Shown here one piece after another: positions 1 through 9,064 of a DNA stretch of 64,000 nt (positions are counted from its first letter, which is position 1; the number at the start of each line of letters is the position of its first letter). The translations under genes were made by a program, and so were the position numbers. Source of the DNA: Mucilaginibacter sp. CSA2-8R (GTDB taxonomy: Bacteria; Bacteroidota; Bacteroidia; Sphingobacteriales; Sphingobacteriaceae); contig NZ_CP152389.1 of the NCBI RefSeq assembly GCF_038806765.1, forward strand, positions 1,116,001-1,180,000. Direction: 5' to 3'. The notes under the pieces were generated by a model. It saw only the letters and a program-made list of their open reading frames with translations. It was not told the origin of the DNA and made no database searches.

Positions 1-1
1 G

Positions 2-508
2 CACGAAGAGGACAGCACGGGTTTTATTGCCAATGGCGATATTGCCCGCATTAAGAAAGTGCGGCGCACCGAAGAAATGTACGGTTTCAGGTTTGCAGAT
101 GTGCAATTGGAATTTATTGATTATGCTGAAGATCCGGTCATTGAATGTAAGGTGTTGCTGGAAGCTTTGTATTCCGATTCGCCATCGTTACCATCTGACG
201 ACCAAAAGCGCCTTTACCTCGAGGTGATGAAAGATTATGAGCACATTCCTAACCGCCGCGAAAAACTAAAGGAACTGAAGCTTAACCCTTATTATAACGC
301 GCTGCAAATTAAATTTGCTTATGCCGTAACTTGCCACAAAGCCCAGGGCGGACAGTGGGAGGCCGTGTTTGTTGACCAAGGGTATTTGACAGATGAGATG
401 GTGAATACCGATTTTTTACGCTGGTTTTATACCGCCTGCACCCGTGCAACTACAGAGTTGTTTTTGGTAAATTTTAATGATAAATTTTACCTGGCGCCTG
501 CCGAGTAA
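2..508 (+). CDS. RecD-like / UvrD-fold ATP-dependent DNA helicase, C-terminal part (5' end outside window)
   Basis: The frame is open from base 2, so the gene begins upstream and only the last 168 residues are present. They show the superfamily 1 helicase C-terminal signature: TCHKAQG (motif V region) followed by YTACTRAT (motif VI, with the arginine that contacts ATP). Family knowledge places this end in RecD2/PIF1-like helicases that use ATP to unwind DNA in repair or recombination. The Walker A part lies outside the window, so the subfamily cannot be fixed. A 17-bp terminator hairpin follows 8 bases after the stop, so this is the last gene of its unit. Confidence 0.75.
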   Translation, partial: HEEDSTGFIANGDIARIKKVRRTEEMYGFRFADVQLEFIDYAEDPVIECKVLLEALYSDSPSLPSDDQKRLYLEVMKDYEHIPNRREKLKELKLNPYYNALQIKFAYAVTCHKAQGGQWEAVFVDQGYLTDEMVNTDFLRWFYTACTRATTELFLVNFNDKFYLAPAE

Positions 509-515
509 AAACAAA

Positions 516-564
516 AAAGCATCAATATAAAAGCGTTCTCAGAAAGATTTTATATTGATGCTTT
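516..564. terminator. Intrinsic terminator hairpin after the helicase gene
   Basis: Perfect 17-bp inverted repeat (516-532 with 548-564) around a 15-base loop. The right arm ends in CTTT and the left arm begins with an A run, so it could stop transcription from either strand. It sits between the helicase stop and a possible minus-strand micro-ORF. Confidence 0.7.
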
Positions 565-598
565 GTGCTGATGCAAATCTATAAAATGCACCATGCAA

Positions 599-691
599 TC
601 AATAATGAGGATCTTTTAGGTTCACAAATACTGATACAGCTAAGTACACTAAACTGAACGCAGAGGAAACTGTAGTAACTATTGTTTTCAT
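599..691 (-). CDS. Putative 30-residue single-span membrane microprotein
   Basis: An ATG frame on the minus strand encodes 30 residues: a short polar start (MKTIVTT), a hydrophobic stretch (FSLVYLAVSVFV) long enough for one short membrane span, and a polar tail ending KDPHY. I do not recognise the family. The frame lies between the helicase terminator and a long AT-rich gap, and could be transcribed divergently from clpB. Chance occurrence cannot be excluded at this length. Confidence 0.25.
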   Translation of the reverse strand: MKTIVTTVSSAFSLVYLAVSVFVNLKDPHY

Positions 692-699
692 ATTGCTTT

Positions 700-1345
700 T
701 AAGTTTATAATTATGTAATTGTATAGCAATATAAGCTCAATTTTATGGCTTAGTTTAACGTTAAAATATTTTTATGAAATTTTTATCGACTGGTGCTAAA
801 ATGCCCTCAGCGTTATAAATAAGCACTATTTGCTTTGCTAATTATAAAATATTGGCTTTAATTACCTATCAATTTCAAAAATAGCTTTTGGTAGTATTTT
901 CGCCAAAGTAAAACATTTTTGCACTAAAAAGCGCGTGAAATCAATAGAAAAGGCTTTTTTGGTAGTTTGTTGTTATGCAGAGGGCATTGCTCGGTTAAAT
1001 ATTCTGTGTAAATAATGAAGCCATTGCATGAATTTGTTTGTGCCTGATTAATCATGATTTCCGCACCTTTCTTGCCATAGCTAATTGGTAAACGCAACTA
1101 CATCTCTAAAACTTGATTATATGAAAACTGTACTTCATGAGTAAGCGTTATCTGCAAAACGGCTATAAACGCAATTATTGAGTCATCTGCAGTTAGGATG
1201 GCTTAGCACGAATCCGCTATTGGAGAACTGAAAAAAGGGCATGTAATTTTAGAATCGAAAGACAAAATGTCGTTAAGAATTATCTAAAGCTGACTTTTTA
1301 ACATTTGTGTAGCCGTGGCAAGTAGTTTGAACACCATAGTATACC
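700..1345. other. AT-rich gap upstream of clpB, no convincing gene
   Basis: About 640 bases with stops in all frames; the longest ATG frames are around 10 residues. No strong hairpin was seen. The last 30 bases hold a candidate clpB promoter, listed separately. The length suggests a decayed gene or a large regulatory region, but no homology is readable. Confidence 0.4.
1316..1330 (+). promoter_or_regulatory. Candidate sigma-54-like -24/-12 element upstream of clpB
   Basis: TGGCAAG-TAGT-TTGA matches the -24 half of the sigma-54 consensus (TGGCACG, four bases, TTGC) with correct spacing, but has A rather than C after TTG. It ends 15 bases before the clpB ATG. No well-formed TAnnTTTG box is seen here. 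dnaK in this window carries a similar element. This is a visual match only. Confidence 0.3.
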
Positions 1346-3937
1346 ATGAATTTTAACAACTTTACCATCAAAGCCCAGGAAGCTGTACAGAAAGCTTCCG
1401 AAATAGCAACCGGTAATCAGCAGCAAGCCATCGAAAATGCGCACCTGCTGAAAGGATTGTTACTGGTTGATGAAAACGTAATCAGCTATTTATTAAAAAA
1501 GCTGAACGTAAATATGAGTCGCTTAAACGATACTTTAGATAAGCAAATTGAGTCTTTTCCTAAAGTGAGTGGCAGCAACGTTTATTTATCATCTAACGCC
1601 AACACTGCGTTGCAAAAAGCGCAGAGTTACTTGAAAGAATTTAAAGACGAGTTTGTATCGGTTGAGCATATTTTGTTAGGCATTTTAGCCGTAAGTGATA
1701 AAACTAGCAGCGCCCTTAAAGATTATGGCGTTACCGAAAAAGATTTAAAAACTGCCATTGTTGCCCTGCGCGGCGATAGTAAGGTAACCGACCAAAATGC
1801 TGAGGCTACTTACAATGCTCTGAATAAATATGCCCGAAACCTAAACGAGTATGCCGAATCCGGCAAACTCGACCCGGTGATAGGGCGCGACGAAGAAATA
1901 CGGCGTGTGATACAGATCCTGTCACGCCGCACCAAAAATAACCCGGTGCTGGTAGGCGAGCCGGGGGTGGGTAAAACTGCCATTGCCGAGGGTATCGCTT
2001 TCCGGATTATCAAAGGCGATGCGCCAGAAAATCTGAAAACTAAAACCGTATACTCATTAGATATGGGTGCCCTGGTAGCAGGTGCCAAATATAAAGGTGA
2101 ATTTGAAGAGCGCCTTAAAGCGGTAATAAACGAGGTTATTAAAAGCGACGGCGAGATTATTTTATTTATTGACGAGATACATACCCTGGTAGGTGCCGGT
2201 GGGGGCGAAGGTGCCATGGACGCTGCCAATATTTTGAAGCCTGCCTTGGCTCGTGGAGAGCTGCGTGCCATTGGTGCTACTACCTTAAATGAGTACCAAA
2301 AGTATATTGAAAAAGACAAAGCTTTAGAGCGCCGTTTTCAGCGGGTAATGGTAGAAGAGCCGGATGCTGCCGATGCTATATCTATTTTACGTGGGTTGAA
2401 AGAACGTTACGAGGCTCACCATAAAGTGCGTATCAAAGACGAGGCTATTATTGCTTCGGTAGAAATGTCGCAACGTTATATTGCCGACCGCTTTTTGCCG
2501 GATAAAGCCATTGACCTGATGGACGAGGCTGCTTCTAAACTGCGTTTAGAAATGAATTCGGTGCCTGAGGCGGTTGATGAACTGGAGCGCCGTATTATGC
2601 AGCTGGAAATTGAGCGCGAAGCCATCAAGCGCGAGAATGACGATCATAAAGTAAAATCGCTGAGCGAAGAAATCGCTAATCTCTCGGCCGAACGTGACTC
2701 GCTGCGAGCCAAATGGCAGAGCGAAAAAGATTTGGTAGATGGGATCAACTTAAAAATTGAAGCCATTGAAGCCTACAAACTGGAAGCTGAACAGGCAGAA
2801 CGTGCCGGTGATTACGGTAAGGTAGCCGAACTGCGTTACGGCCGTATCCGCGAAGCGCAGGAGGAAGTTGAAAAACTGAAGGATGCCTTGAAAGAGAACC
2901 AAACCGACAGCCGTATGCTGAAAGAAGAGGTTACCGCCGACGATATTGCAGGGGTAGTATCCCGGTGGACTGGTGTTCCAGTATCTAAAATGATTCAGAG
3001 CGAACGCGAAAAGCTGCTGAACCTTGAAGACGAACTTCACAAACGTGTGGCTGGTCAGGAAGAGGCTATTGAAGCCATTAGTGATGCCATACGCCGCAGT
3101 CGTGCCGGTTTGCAGGATAAGCGCCGCCCAATCGGTTCGTTCATCTTTTTAGGTACTACTGGTGTGGGTAAAACAGAATTAGCCAAAGCACTGGCCGAGT
3201 TTTTATTCAACGATGAGCAAAGCATGGTGCGTATTGATATGTCGGAGTACCAGGAACGCCATGCGGTGAGCCGCCTGATTGGTGCGCCTCCGGGCTACGT
3301 AGGTTACGATGAAGGCGGGCAATTAACAGAGGCCGTGCGCCGTAAGCCTTACAGTGTAATTCTGCTTGATGAGATTGAAAAAGCGCATCCGGATGTATTT
3401 AACATATTGTTGCAGGTGCTGGACGATGGCCGCCTTACCGATAATAAAGGCCGTGTGGTTAACTTCAAAAATACCATCGTAATTATGACCTCTAACATTG
3501 GTTCGCACATCATTCAGGAGAACTTCCAGAAGTATGACGAGATGGACAAAGAGGAAGTAATGGCTAAAACTAAAAGCCAGTTGTTTGAGTTGTTGCAGAA
3601 AACCATTCGTCCGGAGTTTTTAAACCGTATTGATGAAATCATCATGTTTACGCCGCTGGGCCGCGACGAGATAGGTGAGATTGTAAAACTGCAGTTTAAA
3701 GGCTTGCAGCAAACCCTGGCCGAAATGGGCATACAGATGGAGGCTACCGATGAGGCACTTGACTGGCTGGCCCAGTTAGGGTACGACCCGCAGTATGGTG
3801 CCCGTCCGTTAAAGAGGGTCATTCAGAAAAAAATCCTGAATGAGCTTTCAAAGCAGATACTGGCCGGTAAGGTAGATAAAGACAGCAAAATTAAGCTGGA
3901 TACCTTTGATAACCAGTTTGTGTTTTTGAACGAGTAA
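1346..3937 (+). CDS. clpB: Chaperone ClpB (Hsp100 disaggregase)
   Basis: An 863-residue protein, the usual ClpB length. An N-terminal Clp repeat domain (about 1-145) is followed by AAA+ module 1 with Walker A G204-T211 (GEPGVGKT) and Walker B D276-E277. A coiled-coil middle domain (about 400-525) is rich in E, K and L. AAA+ module 2 has Walker A from G603 (GTTGVGKT) and Walker B D675-E676. The middle domain marks it as ClpB rather than ClpA or ClpC. It acts in the cytoplasm with DnaK to pull proteins out of aggregates. It is a single-gene unit with a terminator 37 bases downstream. Confidence 0.97.
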   Translation: MNFNNFTIKAQEAVQKASEIATGNQQQAIENAHLLKGLLLVDENVISYLLKKLNVNMSRLNDTLDKQIESFPKVSGSNVYLSSNANTALQKAQSYLKEFKDEFVSVEHILLGILAVSDKTSSALKDYGVTEKDLKTAIVALRGDSKVTDQNAEATYNALNKYARNLNEYAESGKLDPVIGRDEEIRRVIQILSRRTKNNPVLVGEPGVGKTAIAEGIAFRIIKGDAPENLKTKTVYSLDMGALVAGAKYKGEFEERLKAVINEVIKSDGEIILFIDEIHTLVGAGGGEGAMDAANILKPALARGELRAIGATTLNEYQKYIEKDKALERRFQRVMVEEPDAADAISILRGLKERYEAHHKVRIKDEAIIASVEMSQRYIADRFLPDKAIDLMDEAASKLRLEMNSVPEAVDELERRIMQLEIEREAIKRENDDHKVKSLSEEIANLSAERDSLRAKWQSEKDLVDGINLKIEAIEAYKLEAEQAERAGDYGKVAELRYGRIREAQEEVEKLKDALKENQTDSRMLKEEVTADDIAGVVSRWTGVPVSKMIQSEREKLLNLEDELHKRVAGQEEAIEAISDAIRRSRAGLQDKRRPIGSFIFLGTTGVGKTELAKALAEFLFNDEQSMVRIDMSEYQERHAVSRLIGAPPGYVGYDEGGQLTEAVRRKPYSVILLDEIEKAHPDVFNILLQVLDDGRLTDNKGRVVNFKNTIVIMTSNIGSHIIQENFQKYDEMDKEEVMAKTKSQLFELLQKTIRPEFLNRIDEIIMFTPLGRDEIGEIVKLQFKGLQQTLAEMGIQMEATDEALDWLAQLGYDPQYGARPLKRVIQKKILNELSKQILAGKVDKDSKIKLDTFDNQFVFLNE

Positions 3938-3973
3938 ATCTTTGTCCTCCAATTAGGGAGTCCATATATATCC

Positions 3974-4010
3974 ACGGGGAAGTTATCAGCAGGTAGCTTC
4001 CCCGTTTTAT
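3974..4010 (+). terminator. Terminator of clpB
   Basis: ACGGGGAAG (3974-3982) pairs with CTTCCCCGT (3997-4005), followed by a T-rich stretch. It lies 37 bases after the clpB stop. Confidence 0.85.
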
Positions 4011-4096
4011 TTGGTAATAGTGAGTGTTAATGAATTACCCGACAGATTGTTAATATTATTTGGACTATTTCCAAATAGTGTTAAATTTGCTTCACA

Positions 4097-4456
4097 ATGA
4101 ATGGAATTGCCGTGGCTGCCGAAGCAGCAGAAGTATTTAGCACGCATAAAGGCACTGTGTATCAAAGCGATCGGCAGCGTTGTTGGTACATCAATTTTGC
4201 CGATAAGCTGGTGCGTTTTGATTATCGTGGATTGTTAAAATTAAAACAATCCATTTATCGTATGGATATTGAACTACTGTTGTTAGATAGTAGCCGCTCG
4301 CCAGAGATTGAGATGGTTTTTATCTGTGCCTGTAACCATTGCTACTTTTTAAACCTGTCGCAGATTATCGCCTTAAAAGAGTTACTCGAAGGCACATTTG
4401 CTATGTTTGAACTCAATCAGATTATGCACGACCGCCTTTACAGGTTAGCGATTTAA
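4097..4456 (+). CDS. Conserved-looking hypothetical protein, 119 residues
   Basis: Not recognised. It is a soluble protein with mixed alpha/beta character and no signal peptide. A C-x-C-x2-C cluster (CACNHC) in the centre of the protein could bind metal, and is flanked by hydrophobic strand-like segments (IELLLLD and MVFICAC) and a helical C-terminus. It has its own terminator and converges with ferritin. Coding is supported by normal codon use and an open frame across the whole interval. No function is proposed. Confidence 0.6.
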   Translation: MNGIAVAAEAAEVFSTHKGTVYQSDRQRCWYINFADKLVRFDYRGLLKLKQSIYRMDIELLLLDSSRSPEIEMVFICACNHCYFLNLSQIIALKELLEGTFAMFELNQIMHDRLYRLAI

Positions 4457-4474
4457 GAAATATAAAATGCATAA

Positions 4475-4511
4475 AAAAAGCCGGTATCTGTTTTTCAGAC
4501 ACCGGCTTTTT
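4475..4511. terminator. Bidirectional terminator between hypothetical gene and ferritin
   Basis: AAAAAGCCGGT (4475-4485) pairs with ACCGGCTTTTT (4501-4511), and an inner TCTG/CAGA stem extends it. The A and T runs on the two sides suit both converging genes. Confidence 0.85.
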
Positions 4512-4531
4512 AGTTAATGCGAAATCTGTAA

Positions 4532-5071
4532 TTATTCTCCGGCGGTTTCGCTGTCGTATTTAATTTTGTTAACGTGCTTGTCGATTTCCCAGCGGCCGGT
4601 GCCTTCTTCGCCAATAACTTCAAACAGCTCCAGCGCACGACGTGCTTTGTATTCTTCTTCGCGTTGTTCTTTCATAAACCAGTTCAGAAACTCGAAGGTT
4701 ACAAAGTCCTGCTCTTTTAAGCAGTTGGCTGCAATATTCTTGAAAGATTGGGTGATGGCTACTTCCTGCTCTAAAGCATCTTCAAATACCTCGCGGAAAG
4801 AGGCGTAGTCTTGTTTAATATTGTTTACATCCGGCGACAGCGCCGTGCCGCCCATATCTAACACATACTTAAATAATTTTAATTGGTGTACTCGCTCTTC
4901 TTCCGACTGTTTAAAAAAGTAATCAGACGAATAATCAAAGCCATTTTGATTACACCAGGAAGCCATGGCCAAGTACATGGCCGATGAATGAGCTTCTTTT
5001 TTTATCTGTTGATTTAAAAGCGTTTCCACATCTGCCGATAGCAAACACTTTATGCGCATAATGTCTTTCAT
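4532..5071 (-). CDS. ftnA: Bacterial non-haem ferritin
   Basis: A 179-residue four-helix-bundle protein. The ferroxidase ligands line up with E. coli FtnA at a constant offset of nine: E26, E59, H62, E103, Q136 and E139. It oxidises Fe(II) and stores iron in a 24-subunit cytoplasmic shell. The true start may be the second methionine (residue 5, position 5059), which would give the more usual length of 175. It is a single-gene unit convergent with the unknown gene at 4097. Confidence 0.93.
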   Translation of the reverse strand: MKDIMRIKCLLSADVETLLNQQIKKEAHSSAMYLAMASWCNQNGFDYSSDYFFKQSEEERVHQLKLFKYVLDMGGTALSPDVNNIKQDYASFREVFEDALEQEVAITQSFKNIAANCLKEQDFVTFEFLNWFMKEQREEEYKARRALELFEVIGEEGTGRWEIDKHVNKIKYDSETAGE

Positions 5072-5235
5072 GTTATTTTTGTATTACCGTTACGTGATAT
5101 AGTACAATAATAGTGCAAGAAAGTTGTATTTGTTACCCGTAGTGTTAATATGAAATAAATCTAATTAAGGATATAATATTGTTAATCAGGTTGTTGCTTT
5201 CGGATGCTGCCTGTTGTAACCCTATTTTATGAGGC

Positions 5236-5772
5236 ATGAGTAAGCAATCAGAATTTTTAACGCTTGATTATTTAAAATCTGGTACAAAAAAGCAGCAGCA
5301 GGTGTTTGAGCTGCTTACTGAAAATAGACTATTCCAAGTTTTAGCAGCTCACCATCCGGTATTAGCCGGCACCGTACCGTTAAATGTTGATATTGAAGGC
5401 AGTGATTTAGATGTGATTTGCCAGTTTGATGATAAGCATCAGTTTAAAGAGCTACTGCTCATGCAGTTTGCAGACTATCTAGAGTTTAGAATATCACAAC
5501 CGTTGGTACTCGGCATAGAGACGGTAATTGCTAATTTTTTTATAGAAAACTGGGAAGTCGAAATATTTGGTCAGGCTGTACCTGTAATCAAGCAAGCTGC
5601 TTACCGTCATTTGTTGGCAGAGCATAACTTGTTGCAACAACACGGCGACGTCCTCAGGCAACAAGTGAAAGCGTTAAAAATGATGGGATTTAAAACTGAG
5701 CCGGCATTTGCCCGGGCGCTTAATCTACCTGGCGACCCTTACGAGGCCTTATTTGCTTTTGAAAATGAGTAA
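5236..5772 (+). CDS. DUF4269 family protein (nucleotidyltransferase-like fold)
   Basis: A 178-residue protein with GSDLDV at 55-60, the G-S-x-L-D pattern that carries metal-binding aspartates in nucleotidyltransferases, preceded by a strand-loop PVLAGTVP at 41-48. The pattern and length match DUF4269, a family of unknown substrate. It stands alone between ferritin and the TonB receptor gene, which it faces end to end. Assignment is from memory of the family; the function is inferred only at fold level. Confidence 0.7.
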   Translation: MSKQSEFLTLDYLKSGTKKQQQVFELLTENRLFQVLAAHHPVLAGTVPLNVDIEGSDLDVICQFDDKHQFKELLLMQFADYLEFRISQPLVLGIETVIANFFIENWEVEIFGQAVPVIKQAAYRHLLAEHNLLQQHGDVLRQQVKALKMMGFKTEPAFARALNLPGDPYEALFAFENE

Positions 5773-5797
5773 TGCAGGATGCCTTGCACATCCTGCA
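5773..5797. terminator. Hairpin between convergent DUF4269 and TonB receptor genes
   Basis: TGCAGGATG (5773-5781) pairs with CATCCTGCA (5789-5797) around a seven-base loop. There is no clear T tract on either side, so termination is likely but not certain. Confidence 0.45.
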
Positions 5798-5819
5798 CAC
5801 CTAAACAAACAAATGCAGG

Positions 5820-8762
5820 TTAATTTAACAACCCGTCTAAAGTTATTGCGGTATAATACAAGCCGCCTATGGTAGGGCCACCGGCATATTGTATGTAAGC
5901 TTTGTTAAATATGTCGGTTCCGCCAACTTTAATGGTGGCCTTAAGCTTGGGCACACGGTAGGTGGCCTGCACATCAAACACATGGAAGCCGGGCACGTAG
6001 CCGTTTACCAGAGGGCTTTCCCATAAAAAGCGCTCCTGCCATTTCCAAACCACGTTAAAGCCTACGTTCTTCACAATTTCGCGGTTACCGAAGGATACGT
6101 TAGTGGTAAACTGCGGTGTATTAAAGCCAGTTACAAAAACATCTGCCTGTGCATTAGATTTGATTTTGTTAAAACTTACATTACCCGACACGGTGTACTT
6201 TTTATAAAAGTTATAGGTAAGCCCTGCAGCCGAGCCATAATTACGGTATTTGTTTTTAGCATTGGTGTATACCCGGTACCGGTCCTGGCTGTTGCGGTTA
6301 GCATCCAGCATGGCTATCACGGCTGCATCGGTGCCTACAGTTTGTCCGTGCGGCACGTCTACCTGCACCTGGCCTAAAAAGCCATCGTAGGTATTAGTAT
6401 AGGCGTCAATATCAAAGGTCAACTTATCATTCAGAAAAATACTCTTATATCCAAATTCTAAAGAGTTGATTCGTTCCGGGCGGGCAGCCTGAAGGTTGGC
6501 TTTTTCTAATAGATCACGATTAGCCAGCGCAGCGGCATTCCGGTCGGTACCATTGGCAACAGCCGCGTTTACTGCTGAGTTGAACAAGATACCAGAAGCG
6601 CGGGTATAGCTGTTTTCCAGGTAACCTAACCCTTCATCAATTCGTGGTAAACTGCCTACTCGCTTTACCCGGCCATTGTTAACGTATGATAGTGCTTCAA
6701 ACAAGCCGGGGAAACGATAACCTAACTGGTAAGTAAAACGGAAATTATTATTATGGTTAGGCGAATAAACACCTGCTATCCGTGGTGTAAACTTGGGGCT
6801 GAATTCCGGGTTGTAATCATACCGCAACGACCCGAATATTTTAAGCTTTTCTTCGAAAAAGGTTTTGGTACCCTGCACAAAGCCGCCAAATTTTTTATAG
6901 TAAATATTATTACCAAAGCTGCCATTGGGTAGGGGGGTGCCGCGGTCGGCTATAGGACGCGAAAAATCTACAAAGCTATTCCCATCGGGTATTACTTCAT
7001 AAACACGGGCATCGGCTCCAACCAATACATCAATTACTTTGGTGTATTTAGATAAATCCCATTGCCCTTCAGCATGATACATGTGGCTTTTTTGTACCAG
7101 CGCAGCGCCACCCGAGGCAGGCGCATCAGGGATGGTGCTTGATTTAATGTCCCAGTTGTTAATACTGCGTATCAACGCTTTTTGATCTTCAAATGCCTGG
7201 GTGCCCGGCACTACCCGGCTGCCATCAGCCATTTGGCGGGCGTATTGTGTGGCAGCAGCCAAATTACCTGAGGTAAGCGCTCCGCCATTAGATGCTGCGT
7301 AAGCATTCAAGGCGCTTTTATATTTATTTCCCCATGTGGTGGCATCGCCACCGGTTGATAAATCGAGGTTATCGGCAAGTGGTTTAACATTGTAGGAGTT
7401 ACCCGAGTTTTCGAGCGAAACATAAGTACGTATAGTGAAATTGCTGCCCTTAAGCTCAAACTTATGATTTTGCACAACCACATTATCTAACTGTATTTTA
7501 TTTCCCCGCTGAAAGACCCCGTCCAGCGTACCTACACGGTAGCCGTAGGCCAATTCGGTATGGTCATTTATCCGGTAATGCAGTGCTGCATCAAATTTTA
7601 AGTTGTTTACCTTGGGGTTAACCAAATCCTTTTCATAGTAGCCGGTGCGTGCCACGTTTAAGGTTTGGTTGGTTTTGCCATCAATAGTTAAGCCACTAAT
7701 TGATACAGTATTACTGCCTGCCAAAACATCATCGCCATATTTATTCCAGGCATCATAAGCTACATTATTAGCTCCGTTCAGCGCCGGAAAGTTTGGGTTA
7801 GCCGATTTCAGGTTATTGGGGTTTTGGTCGGTACGGGTATCGGCAAGCCAGTCGGTGCCTTTAAAATAACTAAAGTTTACCTTAAACGCCCACTTGTTGT
7901 TAAATGCCTTAGCATACCGAAGCGCAGTTTCAGTTAGTGCGCTGGTACTGCGGCCGGTGTTGTTACCTACATGGTTTACGCCGGTGCGCTGGTAAACACT
8001 TAAACCCTGATAATTAAACGGGCTTTTGGTTAACAGGTTAGACAGACCGTTAATGGCGTTCATACCGTAAATGGCTGAGGCTGCACCTGGGGTAATTTCA
8101 ACGCTGGCAATATCCAATTCGGTGGGGCCGATGGCATTGCCTAAAGGAACACCTAAAGTGGCGGCCTGCATGTCTACATCATCTACCAGTTGCATAAAAC
8201 GATAATTGCTCGGGATGTTGAAACCGCGGGTGTTGGGTATCTTGAATGTTAAGCTGGAGGTAGTCATTTGCACGCCTTTCACATTTTCGAGTGCATCGTA
8301 AAAGGATGGGGCTGGTGATTCTTTAATGGCGCGTATATCGAGTTTTTCAATGGCCACCGGCGATTTCAGGATGCTTTCTGGTACCCGCGATGCAGTAACC
8401 ACCACTTCGCGCCCTAACAAGGTTTGAGTATTAAGTTCGATGTTTAATTTGGAATTTGAATTGGTAACCACAAATTCTTGCGGCTGAAAACCTACGTAGC
8501 TGAACACCAGCGTAAACGGGAACTTTAAACGGGTTTTAAGCGAGAAACTGCCTTGGCCGTTGGTGGTAGTACCTGCTACCGCACCCTTAACAGATACAGT
8601 AGCACCGGTAATAAGCTGCTTTGTGCCTGCATCAAGCACCTGGCCGGATACCAGGATCAAACTGTTCTCTTGGGCAAAGGTTGCCGCCGTAGCCATAAAA
8701 AGTAATAACGTTGTGATATAGCGAAGCCTTAACTGGTGAAGGCCTTTTATAAAAGTTGACAT
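5820..8762 (-). CDS. TonB-dependent outer membrane receptor, probably for a sulfur compound
   Basis: A 980-residue outer membrane protein. A signal peptide (about 1-30, ending TFAQ) is followed by a carboxypeptidase-regulatory-like beta-sandwich (about 35-112), a plug domain (about 115-235, starting EVVVTASR), and a long barrel rich in alternating aromatic strands to the C-terminus. Such receptors import scarce ligands with energy from TonB-ExbB-ExbD. No SusD partner follows, so a glycan is less likely. It has its own promoter and a leader peptide with five cysteine codons, and lies beside the sulfate assimilation operon. I infer import of a sulfur-containing ligand under cysteine control; the ligand is unknown. 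Confidence 0.88.
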   Translation of the reverse strand: MSTFIKGLHQLRLRYITTLLLFMATAATFAQENSLILVSGQVLDAGTKQLITGATVSVKGAVAGTTTNGQGSFSLKTRLKFPFTLVFSYVGFQPQEFVVTNSNSKLNIELNTQTLLGREVVVTASRVPESILKSPVAIEKLDIRAIKESPAPSFYDALENVKGVQMTTSSLTFKIPNTRGFNIPSNYRFMQLVDDVDMQAATLGVPLGNAIGPTELDIASVEITPGAASAIYGMNAINGLSNLLTKSPFNYQGLSVYQRTGVNHVGNNTGRSTSALTETALRYAKAFNNKWAFKVNFSYFKGTDWLADTRTDQNPNNLKSANPNFPALNGANNVAYDAWNKYGDDVLAGSNTVSISGLTIDGKTNQTLNVARTGYYEKDLVNPKVNNLKFDAALHYRINDHTELAYGYRVGTLDGVFQRGNKIQLDNVVVQNHKFELKGSNFTIRTYVSLENSGNSYNVKPLADNLDLSTGGDATTWGNKYKSALNAYAASNGGALTSGNLAAATQYARQMADGSRVVPGTQAFEDQKALIRSINNWDIKSSTIPDAPASGGAALVQKSHMYHAEGQWDLSKYTKVIDVLVGADARVYEVIPDGNSFVDFSRPIADRGTPLPNGSFGNNIYYKKFGGFVQGTKTFFEEKLKIFGSLRYDYNPEFSPKFTPRIAGVYSPNHNNNFRFTYQLGYRFPGLFEALSYVNNGRVKRVGSLPRIDEGLGYLENSYTRASGILFNSAVNAAVANGTDRNAAALANRDLLEKANLQAARPERINSLEFGYKSIFLNDKLTFDIDAYTNTYDGFLGQVQVDVPHGQTVGTDAAVIAMLDANRNSQDRYRVYTNAKNKYRNYGSAAGLTYNFYKKYTVSGNVSFNKIKSNAQADVFVTGFNTPQFTTNVSFGNREIVKNVGFNVVWKWQERFLWESPLVNGYVPGFHVFDVQATYRVPKLKATIKVGGTDIFNKAYIQYAGGPTIGGLYYTAITLDGLLN

Positions 8763-8812
8763 GAAGGTTTAATGAGGTGAATGTGATTTGTTGATTAATG
8801 CTGGTTTTTGGG

Positions 8813-8857
8813 TTAACGGCAGCAACAACAGCAGGTGAAGGAGTATAGATGAACCAT
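8813..8857 (-). CDS. Polycysteine leader peptide (14 residues) upstream of the TonB receptor
   Basis: The ATG frame encodes MVHLYSFTCCCCCR and then a stop. Five consecutive Cys codons (TGC TGT TGT TGC TGC) are very unlikely by chance in an intergenic region. It begins 41 bases after a TATATTTG promoter box and ends 50 bases before the receptor ATG. Polycysteine leaders are known in mycobacteria as cysteine-responsive attenuators; extending that role here is inference. No intrinsic terminator follows. The spacer is C-rich and almost G-free, which would suit Rho-dependent control. Confidence 0.65.
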   Translation of the reverse strand: MVHLYSFTCCCCCR

Positions 8858-8898
8858 AGTGTTTAATTAAATAATATAATATCTATAGATTTAGTAGG

Positions 8899-8906
8899 CA
8901 AATATA
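8899..8906 (-). promoter_or_regulatory. -7 promoter box for the leader peptide and TonB receptor
   Basis: TATATTTG on the minus strand fits the Bacteroidota -7 consensus TAnnTTTG. No clear -33 TTG is visible. It would give a 5' leader of about 130 bases that includes the polycysteine ORF. Confidence 0.55.
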
Positions 8907-9013
8907 TTATATTTCTTCGTATGATCATCTTTATCTGAAATTTTCATAAAATAATTATCCAGTATCAGGTCAATTTTATGTCCTTTAAAAAGAGTAAAGG
9001 AAAGTAAGGGCAC

Positions 9014-9038
9014 AAAAAAAGCAGGCGTTAGCCTGCTT
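9014..9038 (-). terminator. Terminator of the sulfur assimilation operon
   Basis: On the minus strand, AAGCAGGC-TAAC-GCCTGCTT is followed by a run of seven T. It lies 27 bases after the cysN stop and separates the operon from the TonB receptor. Confidence 0.88.
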
Positions 9039-9064
9039 ATATCAAAATGAGTTGTATTAAGCTT

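Noticed and set aside
1810..2319. Long minus-strand frame inside clpB
   Set aside because: It is the complement of conserved ClpB coding sequence, with serine/arginine-rich content typical of antisense frames.
8763..8812. Intrinsic terminator between the polycysteine leader and the TonB receptor
   Set aside because: No stem longer than five base pairs and no T run; if attenuated, the mechanism must differ from the sulfur operon.
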